Positions 18,034 to 25,790 of a stretch of DNA of 64,000 nt are shown piece by piece. The stretch is from Hyphomonadaceae bacterium JAD_PAG50586_4 (GTDB lineage: Bacteria; Pseudomonadota; Alphaproteobacteria; Caulobacterales; Aquidulcibacteraceae). The notes beneath the pieces were generated by a model. The model had not been told where the DNA came from and ran no database searches. It saw only the letters and a program-made list of their open reading frames with translations. Location: the NCBI GenBank assembly GCA_023242925.1, contig CP096134.1, positions 4,111,501 to 4,175,500 on the forward strand, read 5' to 3'. The translations under genes and the position numbers were made by a program. Numbering within the stretch: the first letter of the stretch is position 1; each line of letters begins with the position of its first letter.

Positions 18034-19059
18034 TCAGTTGCCGACGAGCTTGGCCACGCCGCGATAGGCATCGGCCGCGATCAATTCCTGCGGCGCGCCG
18101 GCTGTCTTGCTGCGAAGTTCGGCCGTCCAGAGCACATCATACGCCGCGCTGAGCTTCTTGGCGGTCCACAGCCGGGCTTGCGCGGCGACGGCGTCGCGCT
18201 CCTTCCAGAACACTGGCGGGCGCAGCTTGGCGATGGCATCTGTCGGACTCATGCCTTGGTCAATCAACGCGCGCGCTTCGCGCAATTGATGCAGCCGGCG
18301 CAGCAGCGCGCGCAGGGCCGAAACGCCAGAGAGCGCATCGATGCGCGCCAGAGATTCCACCGCCTGCGCCACGCGGCCCTGAGCCGCTGCAAGGGAAGCC
18401 GCGTCGAGCGCGCTTTCGGCCTCGCTCGCCATCAAGGCTTCGAGATCCTCGACGCTGATCTTGCGGCCGAGATTGTGGGAATAGAGCGCCAGCTTCTCGA
18501 TTTCCTGCCGCGCCAAGCCGCGATCCGGCGGGAGGGCGCCAAGGAATGTCTCTTCCGCATCGCGGTCGAATTCGATCTTCAATTCCTTCGCCAACGCCTT
18601 GGCGTACTGCGCGCGCTCGGCTTCTGTTTCCTCGTAGAAGGCGATCACGGCGCCGTTCTTCGCTGCGCCAAACTCCTTCACCAGCGCCGCCGTCGAACCC
18701 AGGTCGCCAGCTTCGACAATGAGATAGCCGCTCGGCGCGCCGCTCTCGATCGTCTTCAGTGCATCGAGGATCGCGTCGTCGCCGCCTTTGCCGTTGGCGC
18801 GCACCCACACGATGGTCGGGCCGCCGAGTAGGGATTGCGCGGACAATGCGTCGGCGAGTTTGGCGCCGTCTTTCTTGATTTCGTCATCGCCGAGCTTGGT
18901 GATGGCGTAGGGATCGTCGGATTTGCCGAGCGCCCAGGCGGCGAGCGTTTGCGCGGCTTCGTGCACGAAACTTTCGTTGGGGCCGTAGAGCAGAACAGCG
19001 CCGACGGTTTTGTCGGGCTTGTCGAGGAAGCGCCGGATCGAGGCGCCGGTGATTTTCAC
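18034..19059 (-). CDS. holA: DNA polymerase III subunit delta
   Basis: A 341-residue clamp-loader subunit that opens the beta sliding clamp. It begins MKITGASIRRFLDKPDKTVG, then AVLLYGPNESFVHEAAQTLA (degenerate P-loop region of the AAA-like domain I). The C-terminal collar domain includes ALLRRLHQLREARALIDQGM. The start overlaps the lptE stop by ATGA, so translation is coupled. leuS-lptE-holA order is the usual alphaproteobacterial arrangement. Confidence 0.95.
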   Translation of the reverse strand: MKITGASIRRFLDKPDKTVGAVLLYGPNESFVHEAAQTLAAWALGKSDDPYAITKLGDDEIKKDGAKLADALSAQSLLGGPTIVWVRANGKGGDDAILDALKTIESGAPSGYLIVEAGDLGSTAALVKEFGAAKNGAVIAFYEETEAERAQYAKALAKELKIEFDRDAEETFLGALPPDRGLARQEIEKLALYSHNLGRKISVEDLEALMASEAESALDAASLAAAQGRVAQAVESLARIDALSGVSALRALLRRLHQLREARALIDQGMSPTDAIAKLRPPVFWKERDAVAAQARLWTAKKLSAAYDVLWTAELRSKTAGAPQELIAADAYRGVAKLVGN

Positions 19060-19553
19060 CGCGCCGCGCTTTGCGATCGTGCTTGCGCCATGCGGAGCGC
19101 GAGTTCCGAGCGGAAGCGTTGCGCCATCGTCTCGGCCGCGCGATCGCGGGCATCGTCTTGCGCTGCGATTTCGCCGAACGCCGCTGTCGGGATGTCGTAG
19201 TTCGCCGTGCTCACCACCGAACCGCGCATCACGCGGCCTTGGCCGGCGGCTGGTGTCAGCACGTAATTTGCGGTGAGACGAAGCTCCGCGCGTGTTGCGG
19301 ATTCGTCGCGCCGAATGCCGAGTTGCGCAACATTCTCCACGAGCGTGACTTCGAGCAGCATCGGCGGCGTGCCGTCATTCTCGACCGCCAGGATGCGCGA
19401 CAATTCGGTGCGCAGCGTATGGCCGGCGCGGCCAGGGATTTCGCCGATCTGCACCGGGCCGATCGCATTGCCGCCGCCGGCGGGCGCGTACATCGGCTGG
19501 AAGCCGCACGCTGCGAGCAGCAGAAGCGAAAGGCTGGCGATCAGTACGCGCAT
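19056..19553 (-). CDS. lptE: LPS-assembly lipoprotein LptE
   Basis: A 165-residue outer-membrane lipoprotein with lipobox LLLAACGFQPMYAP (Cys about residue 16). GFQPMY directly after the lipid Cys is typical for LptE in alphaproteobacteria. It plugs the LptD barrel that inserts lipopolysaccharide. Mid-protein HTLRTELSRIL and LTANYVLTPA fit the family. It lies 20 bases after leuS and overlaps holA by four bases. Confidence 0.92.
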   Translation of the reverse strand: MRVLIASLSLLLLAACGFQPMYAPAGGGNAIGPVQIGEIPGRAGHTLRTELSRILAVENDGTPPMLLEVTLVENVAQLGIRRDESATRAELRLTANYVLTPAAGQGRVMRGSVVSTANYDIPTAAFGEIAAQDDARDRAAETMAQRFRSELALRMAQARSQSAAR

Positions 19554-19573
19554 CTGGGGTTCTCCGCCCGCGA

Positions 19574-22210
19574 TCAGTTCGCGACGATATTGACGATCCT
19601 ATCGGTGACCACAATCACCTTGCGAATTGTAACACCCTCCAAGAAGGGCTTCACCGCCTCGTGTTGCAGTGCGAGCTCGCGCACATCGGCCTCGGCAGCG
19701 CCCTTGGGCGCGTCGATTTCCGCACGTTTCTTGCCGTTCACCTGAATCGGGAGCGTAACGGTGTTCCGCGCCGCCAATTCCGGGTCGGCGACCGGCCAAG
19801 CCGCGGTGGCGACGAAGCCCGTAAAGCCTAGCTTCTCCCAGCACTCTTCGGCCAGGTGCGGCATGAAGGGCGAGATCAACTGCGACAGGATGCGCAAAGC
19901 TTCGCCGCGCGCGAACACGCTTCCCGCGGTTTGGCCCTTCAGTTTGGCGATGGCGTTGACCAATTCGTAGCCACGCGCGACCGCGACATTGAAGCGGAAA
20001 TTCTCGATGTCGTCGGTGACGCTCTGAATAGCGCGGTGTGCGAGTTGGCGCAGCGCGTGAGCGTCGGGCTCCATGGCGGGCGCCGATTCGCCGGGCTTAG
20101 GGGCGGGATGGCCGTGCGCTTCAGTCAGCGTCCAAACGCGCTGCACGAAATTCCACGCGCCTTTGACGCCGGAGGCGGTCCATTCCACATCGCGTTCTGG
20201 CGGCGAGTCCGAAAGCACAAACCAACGCGCGACGTCAGCGCCGAAATCCTGAATGAACGCGTCGAGATCGACGACGTTCTTCTTGGACTTCGACATTTTC
20301 TCGATCGCGCCGACATCAACAGCCGCGCCCGTCTTTATCTCGACGCGCTTGCCGTCCCTGAGATCGGTGTCTTCCGGCAGCAGCCATGTGCCCGACGCCG
20401 ACTTGTACGTCTCGTGAACCACCATGCCCTGTGTGAAGAGCGAGGCGAACGGCTCGCCGTCGGTCACGCCGTCGAGGAAGCCGCAATCGCGCATCGCGCG
20501 GGTGAAGAAGCGCGAATAGAGCAGGTGCAGAACCGCGTGCTCGATACCGCCGACATATTGATCGACGGGCAGCCAATATGAGGCGAGCTTTTTGTCGAAT
20601 GGCGCGTCCGGATTGGTCGGATCAGTGAAACGCGCGAAGTACCAGCTCGAATCCACGAAGGTGTCGAGCGTGTCGGTCTCGCGCTGCGCCTCGCCGCCGC
20701 AGCTTGGACATTTCACATGCTTCCAGGTCGGATGGCGATCGAGCGGATTGCCGGGCTTGTCTTTGTCGAAGGTGATGTCTTCCGGCAGCGTGACCGGCAA
20801 ATCCTTCGCGGGCACAGGTACGACGCCGCATTTGGCGCAATGGATCGCCGGAATTGGGCAACCCCAGTAACGCTGTCGCGAAACGCCCCAATCGCGCAGA
20901 CGATATTGCGTCGTCGCTTCGCCCTTTTCGAGCTTCACCAGCTCTTCGATCGCGCGCGTAATCGCGTCGCGCGTGGAGAGGCCGTCGAGGAAGCGCGAAT
21001 TATAAATCACGCCATCGTCGGTATAGGCGTCCTTCGTCACCGTGTACGTGGCCGCGTCCTCGCCGGGCGGCAGCACGACGGGTTTGAACGGCAATTTGTA
21101 TTTGTTGGCGAAGTCGAGATCGCGTTGGTCGCCGGCGGGCGAGCCGAAGATCGCGCCCGTTCCATAGGACGACAGCACGAAATTCGCGGCCCAAACCGGC
21201 AATTCCCAGCTTGGGTCGAACGGGTGCTTCACGCGCACACCGAGGTCGACGCCCTTCTTCTCGGCCTTCTCGATATCGGCTTCGCTGGTGCCGAGCGCTG
21301 CGCACTCCGCGACAAACGCCGCGACGTCCGGCCTTTGTTCGGCGATCGCTTTCGTCAGCGGATGATCCGGCGCGAGCGCCAGGAAGCTCGCGCCGAACAG
21401 CGTGTCTGGCCGAGTGGTGTAAACTTCGATTGGGTCGCGCGCGTGGTTTGGCTCGCCGGCCGGTGACGGCGGCAAGAAATTCGGCGCCGACGCGATGTCC
21501 CACCAAATCTTCGCGCCCTGGCTTTTGCCGATCCAGTTGGACTGCATCAGCCGGACTTTGTCGGGCCATTTGTCGAGCTTGGTCAGCGCGTCGAGCAGAT
21601 CGTCGGCATAAGCGGTGACGCGGAACACCCATTGTTCGAGTTCACGCGTTTCTACCGTGGCGCCCGAGCGCCAACCCTTGCCGTCCACCACCTGCTCGTT
21701 GGCGAGCACGGTGTTGTCGACTGGGTCCCAATTCACCTTTTGCTTCTTGCGATAGACGAGGTCGTTCTTCCAGAACGCCAAGAACATCGCTTGCTGATGC
21801 TTGTAATAGGTCGCGTCGCAGGTCGCGAGTTCGCGCGACCAATCGATGGCGAGGCCCAGCAATTTCAGTTGTTCGCGCATCGCGGCGATGTTGTCGTAGG
21901 TCCAGCCTTTCGGATGGATGCCGCGCTCCATCGCGGCGTTTTCCGCCGGCAGGCCAAACGCATCCCAGCCCATCGGGTGCAGCACGTTGTAGCCGTTCGA
22001 GCGCCGGAAGCGTGCGATCACATCGCCCATCGTGTAATTGCGCGAATGGCCGACATGGATGCGCCCCGACGGATAGGGAAACATCTCAAGCACGTAGGCT
22101 TTCTTCTTGCCTTCGGCTGCAGACGGCGCGAGCGCGCGATCAATCGCGGACGCAGCCCAACGCTCACGCCATTTCGGCTCGACTTCGCGGTGATTGTACC
22201 TAGACGACAT
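19574..22210 (-). CDS. leuS: Leucine-tRNA ligase
   Basis: An 878-residue class I aminoacyl-tRNA synthetase. The HIGH-type motif is in PSGRIHVGHSRNYTMGD. The connective editing domain includes TTRPDTLFGASFLALAPDH. The zinc-like segment has CPIPAIHCAKCG, and the KMSKS loop is in IEKMSKSKKNVVD. A C-terminal anticodon-binding domain follows. Length is normal. It is the first gene of the leuS-lptE-holA operon. Confidence 0.98.
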   Translation of the reverse strand: MSSRYNHREVEPKWRERWAASAIDRALAPSAAEGKKKAYVLEMFPYPSGRIHVGHSRNYTMGDVIARFRRSNGYNVLHPMGWDAFGLPAENAAMERGIHPKGWTYDNIAAMREQLKLLGLAIDWSRELATCDATYYKHQQAMFLAFWKNDLVYRKKQKVNWDPVDNTVLANEQVVDGKGWRSGATVETRELEQWVFRVTAYADDLLDALTKLDKWPDKVRLMQSNWIGKSQGAKIWWDIASAPNFLPPSPAGEPNHARDPIEVYTTRPDTLFGASFLALAPDHPLTKAIAEQRPDVAAFVAECAALGTSEADIEKAEKKGVDLGVRVKHPFDPSWELPVWAANFVLSSYGTGAIFGSPAGDQRDLDFANKYKLPFKPVVLPPGEDAATYTVTKDAYTDDGVIYNSRFLDGLSTRDAITRAIEELVKLEKGEATTQYRLRDWGVSRQRYWGCPIPAIHCAKCGVVPVPAKDLPVTLPEDITFDKDKPGNPLDRHPTWKHVKCPSCGGEAQRETDTLDTFVDSSWYFARFTDPTNPDAPFDKKLASYWLPVDQYVGGIEHAVLHLLYSRFFTRAMRDCGFLDGVTDGEPFASLFTQGMVVHETYKSASGTWLLPEDTDLRDGKRVEIKTGAAVDVGAIEKMSKSKKNVVDLDAFIQDFGADVARWFVLSDSPPERDVEWTASGVKGAWNFVQRVWTLTEAHGHPAPKPGESAPAMEPDAHALRQLAHRAIQSVTDDIENFRFNVAVARGYELVNAIAKLKGQTAGSVFARGEALRILSQLISPFMPHLAEECWEKLGFTGFVATAAWPVADPELAARNTVTLPIQVNGKKRAEIDAPKGAAEADVRELALQHEAVKPFLEGVTIRKVIVVTDRIVNIVAN

Positions 22211-22261
22211 GCCTACGCCCCTTAGAGGAGCGCTTGATTTCCGGCAATGGCGCGTAACGCC

Positions 22262-22723
22262 TTACTGCGGCAATTGGCCGAGGCGGAGTTGGCGCGCGCG
22301 CGTCAGGATCGCGTTCTCGATCTGGATTTCCGTCGCTGGATCGACCGTCGCATCAACCCAAGCGCCGCCTTGCTGTTGCTGACGGAAGATCGAGACGTTG
22401 AGCGCGTCGGCGCGCAGGCGCGTGTCGAGGATATAGACCGTGGCTTTGAAGCGCTCGGTCGGCGTGGTCGGGTCCGAATACCAATCGGTGATGATGACGC
22501 CGCCGAACGGATCGGCAGATGCGAGCGGCATGAAGTTCAGCGTGTCGAGCGAGGCGCGCCACAGGAACGAGTTGACGCCGATGCCTTCTTCAACCGCCGA
22601 GCCCGCCGACGCGGAACCATTATCGTTGTCGCGGCCGAAGACAGAGCAAGCGGAAAGGCCAAGCACGGCGACCGTCAAAAGTGCGCCCTTAATCAACGTG
22701 CGCCCAGCCTGCGACATCAGCAT
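22262..22723 (-). CDS. DUF3576 domain lipoprotein
   Basis: A 153-residue protein with a lipoprotein signal (LTVAVLGLSACSVF). The rest is compact: NSFLWRASLDTLNFMPLASA, DPFGGVIITDWYSDP and VYILDTRLRADALNVSIFRQ. This matches DUF3576, a family commonly found directly before leuS in alphaproteobacteria. It is 51 bases upstream of leuS on the same strand, so probably the first gene of that operon. Function unknown; envelope location inferred. Confidence 0.88.
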   Translation of the reverse strand: MLMSQAGRTLIKGALLTVAVLGLSACSVFGRDNDNGSASAGSAVEEGIGVNSFLWRASLDTLNFMPLASADPFGGVIITDWYSDPTTPTERFKATVYILDTRLRADALNVSIFRQQQQGGAWVDATVDPATEIQIENAILTRARQLRLGQLPQ

Positions 22724-22992
22724 TCCCTCCGCAATTCGGTGTGCCTGCGTCGTCCCCCGACGCAGCGCGAGCGCCCATATAACATGCGGCCCGTCCAGGG
22801 CCAGGGGTCCACTGCGAACCCGGCGATGTTGTGGCGGGGCCTCGCTTGGATGGTTAACCTTTGGGGAACTTGGGCGCTTTGGCCTCGTTCTTGACGAAAT
22901 ATTCGCAGGACCTGTGTCCTAAAGTTCACTGCGCTCGGCGATCGATTCGGTTATATTGATCTGCTAGGGCGTCTTCGCTGTGGGGATTTGAC

Positions 22993-23451
22993 GTGTTTAA
23001 GGGGTCTGCATTCGTGATCGCGGGGGCCGCCGTTTTGGCGACGGCCGGCGTCGCGCATGCGCAAGACCGCCCTGTCGCGGCCCCGGCGACTGTTACGGAA
23101 TCAACAGCCAGCCGCGCTGCGGTACCCTGGTACCAGCGCTTCACCACCTCCGGCGGCGTGACCGAAAATATTACCGGCGATGTCGAGAATGACCGCGCGC
23201 TGGCGCCGTCCTGGGCGATGAACCAACGCTGGGGCGTTACGCTGGATGTGCGTGAAGCTCAGCGTATTGAGCGTCTCCCGGAAAGCCGTGGCGACCAGAC
23301 GTCGGTTGGCGCCTTCTACCAATTCACACCGAGCGTCCGCGTGGGCGGCGAAGTCAGTGTCGAAACCGCGCCCGCCTTGAGCCCAATTGCGCGGCCGACC
23401 GAAGAAGAAGCGCGGGCGGGCGTGCGCATCGAGTCGGCGTTCCGCTTCTAA
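22993..23451 (+). CDS. ntrZ: NtrZ-family periplasmic regulatory protein
   Basis: A 152-residue protein with a Sec signal (FVIAGAAVLATAGVAHAQ). The mature part has AVPWYQRFTTSGGVTENITG, NQRWGVTLDVREAQR and repeated beta-strand patterns (VGAFYQFTPSVRVGGEVSVE), ending ESAFRF. In Caulobacter, NtrZ is a periplasmic inhibitor of the NtrY histidine kinase; I assign the family from this pattern and the location between leuS and cenR. It uses a GTG start. The gene is divergent from DUF3576 across a 269-base promoter region. Confidence 0.82.
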   Translation: MFKGSAFVIAGAAVLATAGVAHAQDRPVAAPATVTESTASRAAVPWYQRFTTSGGVTENITGDVENDRALAPSWAMNQRWGVTLDVREAQRIERLPESRGDQTSVGAFYQFTPSVRVGGEVSVETAPALSPIARPTEEEARAGVRIESAFRF

Positions 23452-24044
23452 GCGGCGAACGCATCTACAGCAGCTAATCCGGCAAATCCGCGCCCGCTTA
23501 GCGTGCGAGCATTATTTGCGTCAATTCCACCCAGCGCGATGACCGGGAGCCGTGCGGCGCGCGCCATCTGACTGGCATGAAACAGGCCAAGCGCTGCATT
23601 GCCCGAGGCGCTGCGCGTCTCGAACACAGGTGCGAGCACGCATGCATCGGCGCCAAACACATCGGCTCGCGCCAAGGCTTCGGCCGAATGGGCGGAGGCG
23701 GTCTCAAGTGCAAAGGCGTGATCTCGCTGCATTGGTATTCGCTTTTCCGGCCAATGCACGCCGACCGCGCCGACGCGGCGCGCGAGAGCTCGATCGGCCG
23801 CGATCAGCAAAAACAGGCCGCGAGAATGGCTGATGGCGGCGAGCTGGCGCGCGACGCGGGCGCGATCATCCGAGCCAAAATGCCGATAAACGACGGCCGT
23901 AGCGCGCGGCAGGCGCTTGGCGATCGCGACGGGATCGGGCGTTCGCAGCGGGTCGGTGAAGAAATACAGCGCCGGAATGCCGGCTGCGCCGACCTCGCTG
24001 TTGAGCCGCCGCGCCTGCGCCGCTAGTGCGTGTACCGATCCCAT
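23448..24044 (-). CDS. Thiamine phosphate synthase-like (ThiE/TenI superfamily)
   Basis: About 198 residues of a TIM-barrel thiamine-phosphate-synthase-like protein: ALYFFTDPLRTPDP at the first strand, a central GVHWPEKRIP, then ACVLAPVFETRSASGNAALG and PVIALGGIDANNARTL at the phosphate-binding end. It is shorter and more divergent than canonical ThiE and lacks an obvious HxGQxD motif, so it may be a TenI-like or regulatory relative. Its ATG (24042-24044) overlaps the ATG of the divergent YggS gene. The 3' end overlaps ntrZ by four bases. Confidence 0.75.
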   Translation of the reverse strand: MGSVHALAAQARRLNSEVGAAGIPALYFFTDPLRTPDPVAIAKRLPRATAVVYRHFGSDDRARVARQLAAISHSRGLFLLIAADRALARRVGAVGVHWPEKRIPMQRDHAFALETASAHSAEALARADVFGADACVLAPVFETRSASGNAALGLFHASQMARAARLPVIALGGIDANNARTLSGRGFAGLAAVDAFAA

Positions 24045-24717
24045 GGACCTCATTTCCGATATCGCCGCCAACCGCGCCGCCATTCTCGCCCGCATCGCTG
24101 AAGCGTCGCGGGCCAGTCAGCGTACGCCGGATGACGTCGCGCTGGTGGCCGTATCCAAACTACAGCCGGACGAGCGGGTCGAGGCCATGCTCGCGACAGG
24201 GCAGCGTCTTTACGGCGAGAACCGCGTCCAGGAAGCGCAGGCGCGCTGGACCGAACGCCGGGCGCGATTTCCGGACTTGAAGCTGCGTTTGATCGGGCCG
24301 CTCCAGTCCAACAAGGCCGAGGACGCTGTGGCGCTGTTTGATGCGATCGATAGTGTCGACCGGCCAAAGTTGGCCAAGGCCCTGGCTGAGGCGGCGCAGA
24401 AGCATGGCCGCAGTCCTGAGCTCTTGGTGCAGGTGAATACCGGCGAGGAGCCGCAGAAGGCGGGGGTCGTTCCGGCCGAGGCGGACGCCTTCATCAAGTC
24501 CGTTCTAGAGGAGTTTAAACTGCCGGTCGCGGGCCTGATGTGCATCCCGCCCGTGGACGAGGAGCCGGCCATGCATTTCGCGCTGCTGGCGAAGATCGCC
24601 GCCCGCAATGGGCTCGCCACCCTCAGCATGGGCATGAGCGATGATTTCGAGACGGCCGTCCGCTTTGGCGCGACCCAGGTTCGGGTCGGGTCCGCCCTGT
24701 TCGGAAACAGGGCCTAA
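24043..24717 (+). CDS. YggS-family pyridoxal phosphate homeostasis protein
   Basis: A 224-residue single-domain alanine-racemase-like barrel. The PLP-binding Lys is in VALVAVSKLQPDERV. LYGENRVQEA, LIGPLQSNKA and LSMGMSDDFETAVRFGATQV are the family's PLP-phosphate segments. The protein buffers free PLP and affects amino acid metabolism. The start at 24043 is set by homology. It is followed 81 bases later by the response regulator on the same strand. Confidence 0.93.
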   Translation: MDLISDIAANRAAILARIAEASRASQRTPDDVALVAVSKLQPDERVEAMLATGQRLYGENRVQEAQARWTERRARFPDLKLRLIGPLQSNKAEDAVALFDAIDSVDRPKLAKALAEAAQKHGRSPELLVQVNTGEEPQKAGVVPAEADAFIKSVLEEFKLPVAGLMCIPPVDEEPAMHFALLAKIAARNGLATLSMGMSDDFETAVRFGATQVRVGSALFGNRA

Positions 24718-24798
24718 AGCGCGAGCGCGATTGCAAAAGCGTGAAAGGACATGGTCATAAGCATCAGGTTAGGCTTTAAGCCTGCACCTGGACGGCCG

Positions 24799-25488
24799 AT
24801 GTCACGCGAAACGACCATCCTCATTATCGACGACGATGCTGACCTCCGTCAGGCGTTAGTCGAACAATTCGACCTCGAAGATGGCTTCGGGGGCGTCGGC
24901 GCCGCTTCGGCTGCTGAAGGCTTCATCGCGGCCGCCGACCAAAAGCCGGCCGCGATCGTCCTCGATGTGAGTCTGCCGGACATGGACGGCTTCGAAGCCT
25001 GCAAGCAATTGCGCGACCAGGGCGTCAAAGCGCCGATCATCATGCTCACGGGCGCCGCGCAAGAAGAAGAGCAGCAGGTCCAGGGTCTGGACGCCGGCGC
25101 GAATGATTACGTGCTGAAGCCGTTCAAATTCTCAGTGCTGCTGGCGCGAATTCGCGCCCATTTGCGCAGCCATGAAGCCAGCGAGGACGCCGTCTATCGC
25201 ATCGGCCCGTACGAATTCCGCCCTGCGGTGCGGCTGCTGATCGATCCCCAGGAAAAGAAGATACGCCTCACCGACAAGGAAGCGGCGATCCTGCGCTACC
25301 TCTATCGCTCGGGCGAGAAGCCGGTTGGCCGCGATGAATTGCTGCGCGAGGTGTGGGGCTACAATGCCAACGTCACCACGCACACGCTTGAAACTCACAT
25401 CTATCGCTTGCGCCAAAAGATTGAGCCTGACGCGCAGAGTCCAAAACTGCTGATCACCGAAACAGGCGGCTATCGCCTCCAGGTCTAG
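24799..25488 (+). CDS. cenR: OmpR/PhoB-type response regulator, probably CenR
   Basis: About 229 residues. The receiver domain has acidic pocket IIDDDADLR, phospho-acceptor Asp in VLDVSLPDMDG, Thr in LTGA and Lys in LKPFKFSVLL. The C-terminal winged helix has GEKPVGRDELLREVWGY, then THTLETHIYRLRQKIEPD and ITETGGYRL. CenR is an envelope-related, usually essential response regulator in Caulobacter. The identification as CenR rests on resemblance and on the neighbourhood (YggS, ntrZ, leuS, parAB); the family call itself is firm. No kinase is adjacent. Confidence 0.72.
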   Translation: MSRETTILIIDDDADLRQALVEQFDLEDGFGGVGAASAAEGFIAAADQKPAAIVLDVSLPDMDGFEACKQLRDQGVKAPIIMLTGAAQEEEQQVQGLDAGANDYVLKPFKFSVLLARIRAHLRSHEASEDAVYRIGPYEFRPAVRLLIDPQEKKIRLTDKEAAILRYLYRSGEKPVGRDELLREVWGYNANVTTHTLETHIYRLRQKIEPDAQSPKLLITETGGYRLQV

Positions 25489-25495
25489 AAAATTC

Positions 25496-25523
25496 AAAAG
25501 GCCCGGATTGCTCCGGGCCTTTT
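25496..25523. terminator. Bidirectional terminator shared by cenR and peptide copy E
   Basis: A 12-bp stem AAAAGGCCCGGA / TCCGGGCCTTTT with a 4-base loop and T/A tracts on both sides. It lies between the convergent response regulator (+) and copy E (-). The same hairpin recurs after copies F and G. Confidence 0.85.
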
Positions 25524-25548
25524 AGCGTTCTGGATTTTGCATGGGCGA

Positions 25549-25641
25549 TTAGGCGACGATTTGCGCGGCTTGCGTGGCGGTGGCGAACGCCAAGGGCATG
25601 AACACGGCGGCGGCGGCGATCAGGCTGTAGAACTTGGTCAT
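25549..25641 (-). CDS. Small hydrophobic peptide, family copy E (30 aa)
   Basis: A 30-codon ORF: MTKFYSLIAAAAVFMP, then LAFATA and TQAAQIVA. It differs from copies F and G by one residue (Leu for Phe after the Pro). A strong GGGGAGC site precedes the ATG. The hydrophobic core with a single Lys, and A-F-A or A-T-A in position for signal peptidase, would leave a tail of 7-10 residues if cleaved. The control region upstream and terminator downstream make this a complete unit of about 230 bases. Function unknown. Confidence 0.82.
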   Translation of the reverse strand: MTKFYSLIAAAAVFMPLAFATATQAAQIVA

Positions 25642-25654
25642 GTGCTTTGCTCCC

Positions 25655-25722
25655 CGGAACTCCCTGTTCCGATGAAGCCAAGGTATTAGGCGCCTCGGGA
25701 TGTGGATGTGACGATGGTCACG
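25655..25722 (-). promoter_or_regulatory. Copy E control region: CRP-like operator and leader hairpin
   Basis: Minus-strand reading: CGTGACCATCGTCACA (25707-25722) is a near-perfect CRP-type palindrome. A TAATAC -10-like hexamer follows about 29 bases on (centre to centre), which would place the operator near -40 as in class II activation (inferred). A hairpin (CGGAAC, 5-base loop, GTTCCG; 25655-25671) ends next to the GGGGAGC ribosome-binding site. Confidence 0.62.
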
Positions 25723-25790
25723 CGCCCGGATCGCGCACGAAAAACACCCCGGCATGAACCGGGGCGTCTCTCGTTTTTGCAGTGCGCTTT

